Shown here: piece by piece, positions 51,387 through 59,469 of the stretch
Numbering within the stretch: position 1 is the stretch's first letter
Layout of the letters: each line of letters starts with the position of its first letter
Source of the DNA: Streptomyces roseicoloratus
GTDB taxonomy: Bacteria; Actinomycetota; Actinomycetes; Streptomycetales; Streptomycetaceae
Reading direction: 5' to 3'
NCBI RefSeq assembly: GCF_004117935.1
Contig: NZ_SDOY01000144.1
Span: 156,421-220,420 of the forward strand
Length of the DNA stretch: 64,000 bases
Notes under the pieces: generated by a model
Told to the model about the DNA's origin: nothing
Databases searched by the model: none
Seen by the model: the letters and a program-made list of their open reading frames with translations, nothing else
Program-made: the position numbers and the translations under genes

Positions 51387-52342
51387 CACCTCGTCCCCGC
51401 CTTCTCGCGCGCGGGGGAGGTCCCGGTCCGGCTGCTCAACTCGCCGTACCAAGCGGCCAGCGCCTGACCGAGAGGTCCCTCGATCTTGTCGGCCAGCCGT
51501 CCCGCGTCGTCACGTCGGCCGTCCTTCCAGAGCCGATAACTGCGCAGCGTCTCGGCCATCGTGTCCCAGCCCGGATGGCCGGTCACGTCCCGGGCCCGGA
51601 CCTGGTCGAGGAGGCCGTCGAAACCGTCCCACGGCGTGGTCAGGTCCGGCATCATCGCGCTCGCGGTGACCGAGGCCAGCTCGTCGGCCTGGTCGAGGTG
51701 GTTCTCGTAGATGTGCAGGGAGCCGACGTGGTGGTGGAACTCGCCCAGCTCGGCGCCGAGCCAGCCGGCCACCAGCTCGTGCAGCGTGGTGTAGAAGAAC
51801 AGGTCGTACGGCATGCCGATCCACACGTCCTGGCCCCGCATCGTGGTCGACATGTGCAGGCGGCCGGCGCGCAGGTAGAAGCGGAAGCCGAGCGTGCAGG
51901 GCACGTCCTTGTGACCTGCGGCGTCCTGGGCCGGGTCGTAGAGCTGGATTAGGGCCCGGCGGGAGTCGGGGTCCTCTTTGAGTATCTCGACCACGCGGCG
52001 CAGCTGGTCCACCGTGCCCGCCCACTTCCGCATCCGCGGCCCGTACGCGCCGCGCAGGACACCGTCGTCGGCGTACTGCCGAAGGCGCGAGTTGTAGTCG
52101 AAGATCCACGGGGCGTCCGAACCGGAGAGGTGCCAGACGGTCTCCGCCACCGCGAACGCGGGATTGATGACGCGCGCCGGAGGCGCGTACAGCAGGCGGG
52201 CCCGCGGCCGCGTCAGGCACATGTGGACGTCGAGCACCTCGCGGGTCGCCATGCCACGCGGGCTGATGCGCTCGCCGGACGTGGCCAAGGCGACGGCACC
52301 AACGAAGAGCTCGGCGACGCTGTCGGCGGTCAGGTGTGTCAT
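51386..52342 (-). CDS. Thymidylate-synthase homologue, predicted CMP/dCMP (hydroxy)methylase
   Basis: The 318-residue TS-fold enzyme carries Cys149 (the catalytic nucleophile) in DVPCTLGF, where the usual His after Cys is Thr. RRALIQLYDP, MRGQDVWIGMPYD and LHIYENH (H210, Y212) match the TS phosphate and ribose-binding blocks. The TS residue that recognises uracil (Asn of PFN) is Asp180 (PYD). In T4 dCMP hydroxymethylase and MilA this Asn-to-Asp change selects cytosine. The GD before HxY is GS. So it probably adds a (hydroxy)methyl group to C5 of CMP or dCMP. ATG overlaps the upstream stop (ATGA). Confidence 0.85.
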   Translation of the reverse strand: MTHLTADSVAELFVGAVALATSGERISPRGMATREVLDVHMCLTRPRARLLYAPPARVINPAFAVAETVWHLSGSDAPWIFDYNSRLRQYADDGVLRGAYGPRMRKWAGTVDQLRRVVEILKEDPDSRRALIQLYDPAQDAAGHKDVPCTLGFRFYLRAGRLHMSTTMRGQDVWIGMPYDLFFYTTLHELVAGWLGAELGEFHHHVGSLHIYENHLDQADELASVTASAMMPDLTTPWDGFDGLLDQVRARDVTGHPGWDTMAETLRSYRLWKDGRRDDAGRLADKIEGPLGQALAAWYGELSSRTGTSPAREKAGTR

Positions 52343-54189
52343 CGGACAGGAACTCCTTCGCCCTGCGGCACACCGGAATCGGTGCCGTGGGCCTCGTCGG
52401 GTACGGGAATGTGGCGCACGGGATGGCCGGCGCGGCGCAGGACGAGCTGCGCGACCTGCGCAGCGCTGTCGCCGCGCCACCGGCACACCCCGTCCTTCGC
52501 CGTCTGGGCGGCCGGATGGTGCGGACCCTGCAGTTCGGAGAGCGCGTCGGCGACGTCGTCGGCGCTGCTGCAGCGCCGCGCGAGACCGTGCTCCGCGAGT
52601 CCGAGCCTGTGTTCTCCGGGCGAGCCGATTTCGAGGACCGGCACATCGAGCAGGGCTGCCTCGATGCCACACGTCGAATAGGCGCTCACCACGGCGTCGG
52701 CGCCGGCGAGACAGCCCCGTGCGCCGACCCTTGGATCGGCCACGGCCACGAGAGGCTTGCCGTCCCGCTGGAGGAGAGAGGCGAAGACGTCGATGCTCTG
52801 CGCGGGATGCGGGGCGATGACGAGCCCCCAATCGCCATCGGCCCTCCAGAGGCCGTCCAGGAGAAGGTCTGCTTGGGCCGCGAGTCGATCGGGTCCGAAT
52901 GGCTGGCAGGCCCACACCGCGATGTGGGTGGGGCTCTTGCACGTGCCAGGAGCCAGCAGGTTCTCCAGATAGCGCCGTTGAGTCTCGCTGGCCAGTCCGG
53001 CGAGCGCATCGAAGCGGGGCTGGCCCAGGACGTGGACCTCAGCTTTCGGATGGCGCGCCCAGGCTTTCGCGAGGGAGACGTCCCGCTTGCCCATGACGAC
53101 GATGTCGCGGCTGTGCACTGCCGGCCACGCGACCGACTCCGCAGTCCACGCGCCGTGCTGGACGTGGACCGTGTTGATGCCGTGGCGGCCTGCGGTGTGC
53201 ACGGCGACCGCGCCCAGGGGGCTGGTGTCGTTGCTGACCAGAACAGTGTGGGGCCGGACCCTGGAGAGCACTCCGTCCAGCCACGTCTCCGTTCGGATGA
53301 CCGACCGCCATGACGGCTGGGTGCATCCCCCGCTCGTCTCCAGGACTACCGACACGAGCCGCACCAGTCGCGCCAGGCGAACGCTGTGCTCCTCCACCTG
53401 GACGACGTGATCGTCGTCCGGCAGGCGGAGGCGGTCCACGTTGCCGGAGACGTTGAGGAGTGCGGCCGGGGGCGAGCAGAGGCTCACGCCCTCGGCTTCG
53501 GGGACCGGGCATCGGTCCGCCGGATCGGTGGCCAGGTCGATCACGAGACTCGTCCGGCCGGTGCGTGCCAGCTCGTCGAGAACGGGCAGCAGGGTGCCCA
53601 CGTGCCGGGAGGACCACGACAACGCGACGACGTCGCTCTGCGGAAGCTCCGACGGAGGTGGGCTCGGCATCGCGGTGGCCAAAGAGACAGGGGGAAGGCC
53701 GCGTAACTGCGCTGAACGCAGCGGGTTGTACGGCGCCGCAGCTCCCAGTACGTACGCGACGCCGGACCATGTGACGGTGTAGGCCCGGTACTCCCGGGAG
53801 CTGCTCGACCGCAATCCGACGAAACCCTCGTACGGTGCCAGCCCCAGCGGTCCCGGAGCCTTCGCGAAGGGCTCCCAGGTGTTGACAGCCAGCAGTTTGC
53901 GCACGAGCTGTGTCACCAGGCGTCGCGTCGGGACATGCTGTGCGTACAACCACCCGGCACCGCCCGGTGTACTCGCGAGGTCGGCGCCGTACGCCTCGAG
54001 CTCCTTCATCACGTGGTCGACCATCGCCTCCACGCGGTGCGCGTCGAGCGGCAGGGTCTCCAGATCACCCGTGGTGATCCCGTCGGCCCGCATGCTTGCG
54101 AGGGCACCTTCGCCGACCAGCGCCCACAGCGGCTGGCCACGGAACTCGGTACGGACGATGCCGAGAGCACTACCTCCCGGAGTCTTCAC
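52339..54189 (-). CDS. Large GT-B-like transferase with unassigned N-terminal domain
   Basis: The 616-residue protein starts at GTG 54189, overlapping the HAD stop (GTGA). Residues about 1-200 are not recognised. The C-terminal half is GT-B-like: NDTSPLGAVAVHTAGRHGINTVHVQHGAW, VMGKRDVSLAKAW, LGQPRFDAL, VIAPHPAQ and SAYSTCGIEAALLDVPVLEIG. The last two segments match the donor-binding region of CDP-glycerol/Kdo-transferase and capsule-type enzymes. It could use the CMP-sugar made by the KdsB-like protein. Confidence 0.65.
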   Translation of the reverse strand: MKTPGGSALGIVRTEFRGQPLWALVGEGALASMRADGITTGDLETLPLDAHRVEAMVDHVMKELEAYGADLASTPGGAGWLYAQHVPTRRLVTQLVRKLLAVNTWEPFAKAPGPLGLAPYEGFVGLRSSSSREYRAYTVTWSGVAYVLGAAAPYNPLRSAQLRGLPPVSLATAMPSPPPSELPQSDVVALSWSSRHVGTLLPVLDELARTGRTSLVIDLATDPADRCPVPEAEGVSLCSPPAALLNVSGNVDRLRLPDDDHVVQVEEHSVRLARLVRLVSVVLETSGGCTQPSWRSVIRTETWLDGVLSRVRPHTVLVSNDTSPLGAVAVHTAGRHGINTVHVQHGAWTAESVAWPAVHSRDIVVMGKRDVSLAKAWARHPKAEVHVLGQPRFDALAGLASETQRRYLENLLAPGTCKSPTHIAVWACQPFGPDRLAAQADLLLDGLWRADGDWGLVIAPHPAQSIDVFASLLQRDGKPLVAVADPRVGARGCLAGADAVVSAYSTCGIEAALLDVPVLEIGSPGEHRLGLAEHGLARRCSSADDVADALSELQGPHHPAAQTAKDGVCRWRGDSAAQVAQLVLRRAGHPVRHIPVPDEAHGTDSGVPQGEGVPVR

Positions 54190-54905
54190 AGCAGGCTCCC
54201 TTCGAGGAACGGAGCTCTGTGGACGGCGGTTTCGAGGAACCGCAGAAGGTCCGCCGGGGATTCGGCGATCTCGGGGGTGGGGGCGCTCGGACGGCCGTAG
54301 CCCCAGCCCGCGTGCACGAACGCGACACCGGCGCGGTGGGCCGCTTCCTGGTCGACCGCCATGTCGCCCACGTACGTCGCGTCGGCCGGGTCGGCACCGA
54401 GGTCGATCAGAGCGAGCAGGATCGGATCCGGCGCAGGCTTGCCGCGCCCGACCCCGTTCGGCGTCCGCACGGTGGCGAACGGGACGCCGAGCCGGGCCAG
54501 CAGAGGGGCCGCGCGGTCCAAGGGCTTGGAAGTGACGATCCCGAGCAGCCAGCCCGCGGCGGCGAAGGCGTGGAGGACCTCCGCGACGCCCTCGAACTGC
54601 CGGGTGAGGTGAGACGCAGCCGTGGACGCATCCGCGTACGTCCGGTGAATCAGTTCGGCGTCCCCGATTCCGAGCCGCTCCATGATGTCGGCGAAGGGTC
54701 TGCCCAGATGGTGCTCGTACGCCTCGAACGGCACGTCGAGGCCGTGAGTCTCCCGGACACGGAGCCAGGCGCACTCCATGACGGGGCGCGTGTCGACGAG
54801 CACACCGTCCAGGTCGAGCAGCAGCACGCGCGGTGCTCCGGAGCCGGTGTTCGACCACCTCCAGCTGGCGTGAGGTGAGGTCGGGGGCGTAGGCCGTGAT
54901 GGCAT
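54186..54905 (-). CDS. HAD-superfamily phosphatase
   Basis: The 239-residue hydrolase has motif I LLLDLDGVLVDTRPV (about 28-42), cap domain 45-110, motif II IVTSKP, motif III K in GRGKPAPDP and motif IV YVGDMAVDQEAA. It is a beta-phosphoglucomutase/phosphoglycolate-phosphatase-like subfamily I member. CTGGAG lies nine bases before the ATG. It is the first gene of the thirteen-gene run, 25 bases after the anti-sigma-like gene. It probably dephosphorylates an intermediate. Confidence 0.85.
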   Translation of the reverse strand: MPSRPTPPTSPHASWRWSNTGSGAPRVLLLDLDGVLVDTRPVMECAWLRVRETHGLDVPFEAYEHHLGRPFADIMERLGIGDAELIHRTYADASTAASHLTRQFEGVAEVLHAFAAAGWLLGIVTSKPLDRAAPLLARLGVPFATVRTPNGVGRGKPAPDPILLALIDLGADPADATYVGDMAVDQEAAHRAGVAFVHAGWGYGRPSAPTPEIAESPADLLRFLETAVHRAPFLEGSLL

Positions 54906-54930
54906 GACGAAGATCTCCAGGGGAGTGGGG

Positions 54931-55419
54931 TCAGTGAGGGACGGTGGCCTTGTGGCGCCGCACGAAGGCGATCACTCGCTTACCGCTGCCGTCTTCCTTG
55001 GGACAGGCGGTCCAGGCGGCGGCCGTCGCGGCGACCAGGAACAGGCCGCGGCCACTGGTCGCGTAGAGGGAGGTAATCCTCGGGGCCGGGGGCTCCGGGG
55101 AGTTGTCCTCCACCTCGATTCCCACGACGTCGGCCTGGACGGCAAGGGTCAGCGTGATCTCATCGGCCAGCTCGCCCTCCACACCCGGTCGCACCTCGGC
55201 GTTCTCTGCCGGAGCTCGACCGTGGCGCTCGGCGTTGGTGGTGAGCTCGCTGACGATCAGCACGGCGTCGTCCATAAGGTCCTCAACCCCCCACGCCCTC
55301 AGCGTCTGGCGGGTGAACGATCGGGCCCTGCCCGGTGCCCGATCGTTGGCGACCAGGGTCAAACTCTGCTGATGCTCGGGGGCGTTGATGACGCTTCCGA
55401 GGCTCTCGATGGGCTCCAT
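54931..55419 (-). CDS. RsbW-like ATP-binding regulator
   Basis: The 162-residue protein has a GHKL/HATPase fold with N-box SELTTNAERHG (about 58-68), VEDNSPEPP and G-box SGRGLFLVAATA, the anti-sigma-factor-kinase form very common in Streptomyces (usually no cognate sigma gene nearby). Starts at ATG 55419. Nothing separates it from the HAD gene but 25 bases, so it may be cotranscribed with the operon. It may modulate a sigma factor controlling the pathway. Confidence 0.8.
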   Translation of the reverse strand: MEPIESLGSVINAPEHQQSLTLVANDRAPGRARSFTRQTLRAWGVEDLMDDAVLIVSELTTNAERHGRAPAENAEVRPGVEGELADEITLTLAVQADVVGIEVEDNSPEPPAPRITSLYATSGRGLFLVAATAAAWTACPKEDGSGKRVIAFVRRHKATVPH

Positions 55420-55429
55420 GCTCGCCTTC

Positions 55430-55687
55430 TCACAGCTCGTGCCGGAGTCCCTGAAGGACTCGACCGGCGGTGGTGTCGGAGGTGTCGAAATGGCGGAAGT
55501 TCTCGACGAGCACGGGAGCCGCAGGAGGTGGCCGGCGCTCGGTCCCTCGGATGCAGAGGAGCGGGATCCGAGGCTGCCCGGAGCCGTCCGGACATCGGCA
55601 CGCGTCGAGTGGCTGGGAATCACCGGTTTCCTCTCGGGCAGCGGTAGTTGGTGGTTTCGTTGACACCGAGCGAACCGTGAATCCCAT
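55430..55687 (-). CDS. Possible small protein upstream of the ATP-binding regulator
   Basis: An 85-residue frame (ending FRHFDTSDTTAGRVLQGLRHEL) stops 11 bases before the regulator start. Such small genes often precede RsbW-like genes in Streptomyces. There is no clear ribosome site and no recognisable domain; it may be only an open frame. Confidence 0.3.
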   Translation of the reverse strand: MGFTVRSVSTKPPTTAAREETGDSQPLDACRCPDGSGQPRIPLLCIRGTERRPPPAAPVLVENFRHFDTSDTTAGRVLQGLRHEL

Positions 55688-55761
55688 GCAGGCGGTATCT
55701 CCGGACGGCGCCGGAGACCGTCAAACCCGTCAAAGATCGTTTTGGTGAACCGAGGTAGACG

Positions 55762-57150
55762 ATGGCGCGCGAGCGGAACGTGAAGCTGGCCGACGCGATC
55801 GCGGAAACGGGCTGGTCGCAGCCCAAGATCGCGGCCGCCTTCGTGAGGGTGGCGGCCGAGGTCGGAGCGCAGGAACTCCTCGGAACGAGCCGTTCGCACA
55901 TTGCTATGTGGGTGGCAGGGACGCACCCTTCGGGCAGAGCGCCCGCTATCTTGTGCGAGGCGTTGTCCCGACGACTTCAACGCCCCGTCACGCCGACCGA
56001 GATCGGACTCTCGACGCCCGGCGATAGAGCGGCACAGGCATCCGAATGGCACGTGGATACGCTGAGCGCGCTGGTGGACCTTGGGAGGAGCGACGTGGAC
56101 CTGGAACGCCGCCAATTGCTCGCAGGCGCTGCCTACTCCGTAGGCGGGCTGGCCCTGCCCGGGCAGCAATGGTGGGACGAGGCCCCTCAGCGGGCGAGGT
56201 CTCGCCACAGCGCCACGGGTCGCAGAGTCGGGCTCGCCGAGGTCGGCAACGTCCGTGAGATGACGGAGTTCTTCTCCCGGCGAGACCAGCGACACGGAGG
56301 GATGGACGGCCGTACGGCTCTTCACCAGTACCTCGTGGACGACGTTGCGAGGTACGTCGGCGGGGGCTTCACCAGCGAGGAGACGCGTCGCGACCTCCTC
56401 GCCGCCGCCTCCGAGGCGGTGTACGTCGCTGGCTGGATGAGCTTCGACGCCTCCTACCACGAGGCCGCGCGACGCTACTTCAGCCTGGCGCTCAAACTGG
56501 CGGCCGAAGCTGACGACGCCCCGCTGGCGGGACACATCCTGAGGGCGATGGCGCACCAGGCGACCGACCTCGGACACCCGCAGGCGGCCGTGGACCTCGC
56601 CACCGCTTCCGTGGAGCGCAAGCGGTACACCCTGGCAACGCCCCGCGAGCGGGCTCTGCTCTGCGTGGTGCAGGCGCGAAGCCTGGCCGCGAACGGGCAG
56701 AGGCAGGAAGCGATCGCCGCGCTCCTCCGGGCTGAGGACGATCTCGCTGCTGCGGCACCCGGTGACGGAGACCCGCACCGGGTCTGGTTCTTCCAGCGAG
56801 CCTCCTTGGCCCACGAGACCGCCCGCACGCTGTGGACGCTGGGCGACCTCGAAGGGGCGCTCAGGGAGTTCGACAACAGTGTCCTGACCAGGAAGGCGGA
56901 CACCTTCAGCAGAACCCACGCCGTGACGCTGGGGTACATGGGAACTGTCCAGGCCAGAAGGGGCAATGTCGAAGCCGCCTGCACCACGTGGGCACAGGCT
57001 CTGGACGTCATGGAAGGGGTTCAGTCGGGTCGGGCCCGCGACGCCGTCGTGAACATGCGCCGAGTGCTCTCCCCCTTCCGTCACCGTGGAATCAGCGCCG
57101 TGATGGAGATCGACGAGCGCGCCAAGGCCGTACTCGAACGAGTAGCCTGA
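55762..57150 (+). CDS. Helix-turn-helix regulator with TPR-like domain
   Basis: The 462-residue protein has an N-terminal DNA-binding region (about 1-80; KLADAIAETGWSQPKIAAAFVRVA, GTSRSHIAMWVAGTHPSG) and helical repeats (about 190-450; WMSFDASYHEAARRYFSLALKLA, LAGHILRAMAHQATDLGHPQAAVDLA). Large TPR regulators of this type sit beside many Streptomyces specialised clusters. It diverges from the RsbW-like gene. Confidence 0.75.
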   Translation: MARERNVKLADAIAETGWSQPKIAAAFVRVAAEVGAQELLGTSRSHIAMWVAGTHPSGRAPAILCEALSRRLQRPVTPTEIGLSTPGDRAAQASEWHVDTLSALVDLGRSDVDLERRQLLAGAAYSVGGLALPGQQWWDEAPQRARSRHSATGRRVGLAEVGNVREMTEFFSRRDQRHGGMDGRTALHQYLVDDVARYVGGGFTSEETRRDLLAAASEAVYVAGWMSFDASYHEAARRYFSLALKLAAEADDAPLAGHILRAMAHQATDLGHPQAAVDLATASVERKRYTLATPRERALLCVVQARSLAANGQRQEAIAALLRAEDDLAAAAPGDGDPHRVWFFQRASLAHETARTLWTLGDLEGALREFDNSVLTRKADTFSRTHAVTLGYMGTVQARRGNVEAACTTWAQALDVMEGVQSGRARDAVVNMRRVLSPFRHRGISAVMEIDERAKAVLERVA

Positions 57151-57225
57151 CGGCGTCATCGCGGCGAACCGAGGCTTCGTACGAGTGCCCGAATCGCCCT
57201 GCTGCGAGCCGAGAAGAGGGAGTCC

Positions 57226-57711
57226 GTGTCCACAGAGTCCATCGAGGTTCCGGTGATCGCCGACGTGGTCGGAGGTCACACAGGGAAACTCGACGACTTC
57301 AAGGGGGGAGTGGAGTCGATCATCCGGCTCCGCCCGGAGTTCCCGGTGGAGACGCTGCAGGGGATCGAGGAGTTCTCGCATCTCCAGGTCACCTGGTTCT
57401 TCAATCTGGGCTCGCCCGAGGACGTTGCACTGCACGCGCGCAGCCCACGCGACAATCCGGCGTGGCCGGCGACAGGCACCTTCGTGCACCACAATCACCG
57501 GCGCCCGGCGAGGCTCGGCGTCTCGTTTCCCCGGCTGCTCCGCGTGGATGGACGGGACCTGCACGTCACCGATCTGGACGCGGACGAGGGCACGCTCGTG
57601 ATCGACCTGGTGGCGGTCTTCAAGGAGTTCCTCCCGCGCGGCACCGTCACGCAGCCTTCGTGGCCCGGCGAGATGTTGGCGGACTACTGGCGGGACGCCG
57701 GCGAACGCTGA
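57226..57711 (+). CDS. TrmO/TsaA-like domain protein
   Basis: The 161-residue protein resembles the TsaA/TrmO N-terminal beta-barrel (VETLQGIEEFSHLQVTWFFNL, NPAWPATGTFVHHNHRRPARLGVSFPRLLRVDGRDLHVTDLDADEGTLVIDL), a SAM-dependent methyltransferase of tRNA N6-threonylcarbamoyladenosine or small molecules. The start is GTG 57226. Stand-alone TrmO-like proteins occur in secondary-metabolite loci. It lies 75 bases after the TPR regulator. Confidence 0.75.
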   Translation: MSTESIEVPVIADVVGGHTGKLDDFKGGVESIIRLRPEFPVETLQGIEEFSHLQVTWFFNLGSPEDVALHARSPRDNPAWPATGTFVHHNHRRPARLGVSFPRLLRVDGRDLHVTDLDADEGTLVIDLVAVFKEFLPRGTVTQPSWPGEMLADYWRDAGER

Positions 57712-57800
57712 CGAAGCACCGGAGCCTGGTCGGATGCTTGCTGCGACCAGCCAGGTCTTCATGGCGGTCGGTGCCGGCACGAGCTGGTTCTGGGTGCCAT

Positions 57801-58199
57801 TCACGACGTGGCACCCCCTGTGGCAGGTGCCGGCGCTGAACCACTCGTCGCTGTGGACTGAGCGCCCCGGACGAGGAGGATCTGCGCTCCCGCGGCGGCG
57901 AGTCGACTCCGACGGTCAGCCGCTATGTTTCTGGGCCCCAGGTGGGACGGCGCGGGGATCACGATGCCGTACGGTCGCGTGACCACGAGGGCGTCGAGCA
58001 TTCCGACGAAGGCCGAGGACGTCGAAGAACAACGTTCCATGTACACAGCGGCCAGCGTCAGTTCGTGCCGGCGGCAGTAGTCGCTGATCGTCGTCGCCAG
58101 TGCCTTCTGTCGGCGGGCGGGTACTCCTACGAGCCGGAGGAATCCGAACACGAGCGGCCCCGTGACGTTCCGCTGCTCCGTGAGGAGTTCCATGATCAT
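57801..58199 (-). CDS. Resolvase-like N-terminal domain protein
   Basis: The 132-residue protein has a serine-recombinase-like fold (VFGFLRLVGVPARRQKALATTISDYCRRHELTLAAVY, then LDALVVTRPYGIVIPAP). The catalytic serine context of true resolvases (Y.R.S) is replaced by LRLVG, so it is probably inactive as a recombinase. Such degenerate proteins are common in Streptomyces near regulatory genes. ATG 58199 or 58193. Divergent from the regulator at 58347. Confidence 0.55.
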   Translation of the reverse strand: MIMELLTEQRNVTGPLVFGFLRLVGVPARRQKALATTISDYCRRHELTLAAVYMERCSSTSSAFVGMLDALVVTRPYGIVIPAPSHLGPRNIAADRRSRLAAAGAQILLVRGAQSTATSGSAPAPATGGATS

Positions 58200-58346
58200 G
58201 ACCGTCCATCGGGCTCGGGTGAAGTGACACTCCGAGCCTGGCCGTGACGCGGCGATCGGGGAATCCACGCCCGTCCCACTTCTGTCCCACAACTGCCCCT
58301 CCTGCTGTGGCCCCCGTGCTTCGATGGCAACGGAAGGGAGAGGCAT

Positions 58347-59453
58347 GTGGCGACCGTTCACGAATGGACCGGACTGGAGGCACTTGCCCTCCGCAAGGCC
58401 CTCCGGCTGAGCGTGCGCGGCTACGCCGAGCATCTGGGCGTTGCGGTCAACACGATCAGCAACTGGGAGAAGCACCGGGCGACGCGCCGCCCCAACACGG
58501 AGAGCCAGGCCATCCTCGACACCGCCCTCGCCCAGGCGGATGCCACGACTCATGTCCGATTCGAGACGGAGCTCGCAAAACTCGGCGAGGCAGGCGACCC
58601 CGCCGCGAGCGTCGCGCGAGTCACCATTCCCCGCCCGAGGGCATGGGAGTACGAGTCGTGGTCCGAGGACATCGAGCGCACCGTCGTCGCTCTGTCACAC
58701 CAGAACTTCGCCTTCGCCACGGACCTGCTTCACCGGTGGACGTCTCGCTACAGCACGTCAGACTTGGATGAACGCGGCTTGTACCTCCTGGCCCGGGCTA
58801 CTGCGCTCCAGGGCGATCTGAAAAGGGACCAAGGCGCCGTCGTCGGGCCGCTCTCAGCCCAGCGCTCGTATGCCGGTGCCCGCTCGCTCTACACACAGCT
58901 GCAGATTCCGCGCAGGGTCGCGCAGCTCGACCTCTCGCTCGCGGTGATCACCGAGATGGCCGGCGATCTGGAGCCTGCGGCCCGTCAGTATGAGGACCTC
59001 TCCGGCGACGAACGCCTCGCTGCTCGCGACCGGGCCCGTGCCCGACTGTGGGTGGGTACGGCGCTGAGCAAGGACGGGCACCACGACTACGCGGCCCGCG
59101 TGATGGAAATGGCGATCCGCGAGTTCGAAGACCTCTCCGAGCAGGAGGATTGGTCGGTCGCCCAGCAGAAGCTCGCACTCGCCCACCGTGGGTCCGGCAA
59201 CCTCGACGCCGCGCTGCGCCTCATCGACGTCGCCCGCAGCACGGGCGTGACGGAATCCCCCATGCAGCGGGTACGTCTGGACACCGCGTACGGCCACATC
59301 CTGCTCTCCGACCCGGCCACCCTGGATGATGGGTTATACGTCCTCGATGACGCCGCCAAGCAGGCGGCCCAGTACGGGCTCACCCACCAGCTACGCAGCA
59401 TCATGGACATCCGGAGGACGGCCGACGGGGCATCCAGCCCCACACGACGGTGA
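58347..59453 (+). CDS. XRE regulator with TPR-like C-terminal domain
   Basis: The 368-residue regulator has an N-terminal XRE helix-turn-helix (about 8-65; LRKALRLSVRGYAEHLGVAVNTISNWEKH) and then TPR-like helices (about 110-350; FAFATDLLHRW, AITEMAGDLEPAARQYEDL, ALAHRGSGNLDAALRLIDVA). GTG with GGGAGAGG ahead. Sixteen bases ahead of the YdcF gene. Its role is probably regulation of the flanking YdcF/WbqC genes or the operon. Confidence 0.8.
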   Translation: MATVHEWTGLEALALRKALRLSVRGYAEHLGVAVNTISNWEKHRATRRPNTESQAILDTALAQADATTHVRFETELAKLGEAGDPAASVARVTIPRPRAWEYESWSEDIERTVVALSHQNFAFATDLLHRWTSRYSTSDLDERGLYLLARATALQGDLKRDQGAVVGPLSAQRSYAGARSLYTQLQIPRRVAQLDLSLAVITEMAGDLEPAARQYEDLSGDERLAARDRARARLWVGTALSKDGHHDYAARVMEMAIREFEDLSEQEDWSVAQQKLALAHRGSGNLDAALRLIDVARSTGVTESPMQRVRLDTAYGHILLSDPATLDDGLYVLDDAAKQAAQYGLTHQLRSIMDIRRTADGASSPTRR

Positions 59454-59469
59454 TCAGGGAGACGAGCGA

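Noticed and set aside
51386..52342. Ordinary ThyA thymidylate synthase.
   Set aside because: The uracil-reading Asn is Asp, the His after the catalytic Cys is Thr and the gene is in a biosynthetic operon, so a housekeeping role is unlikely.
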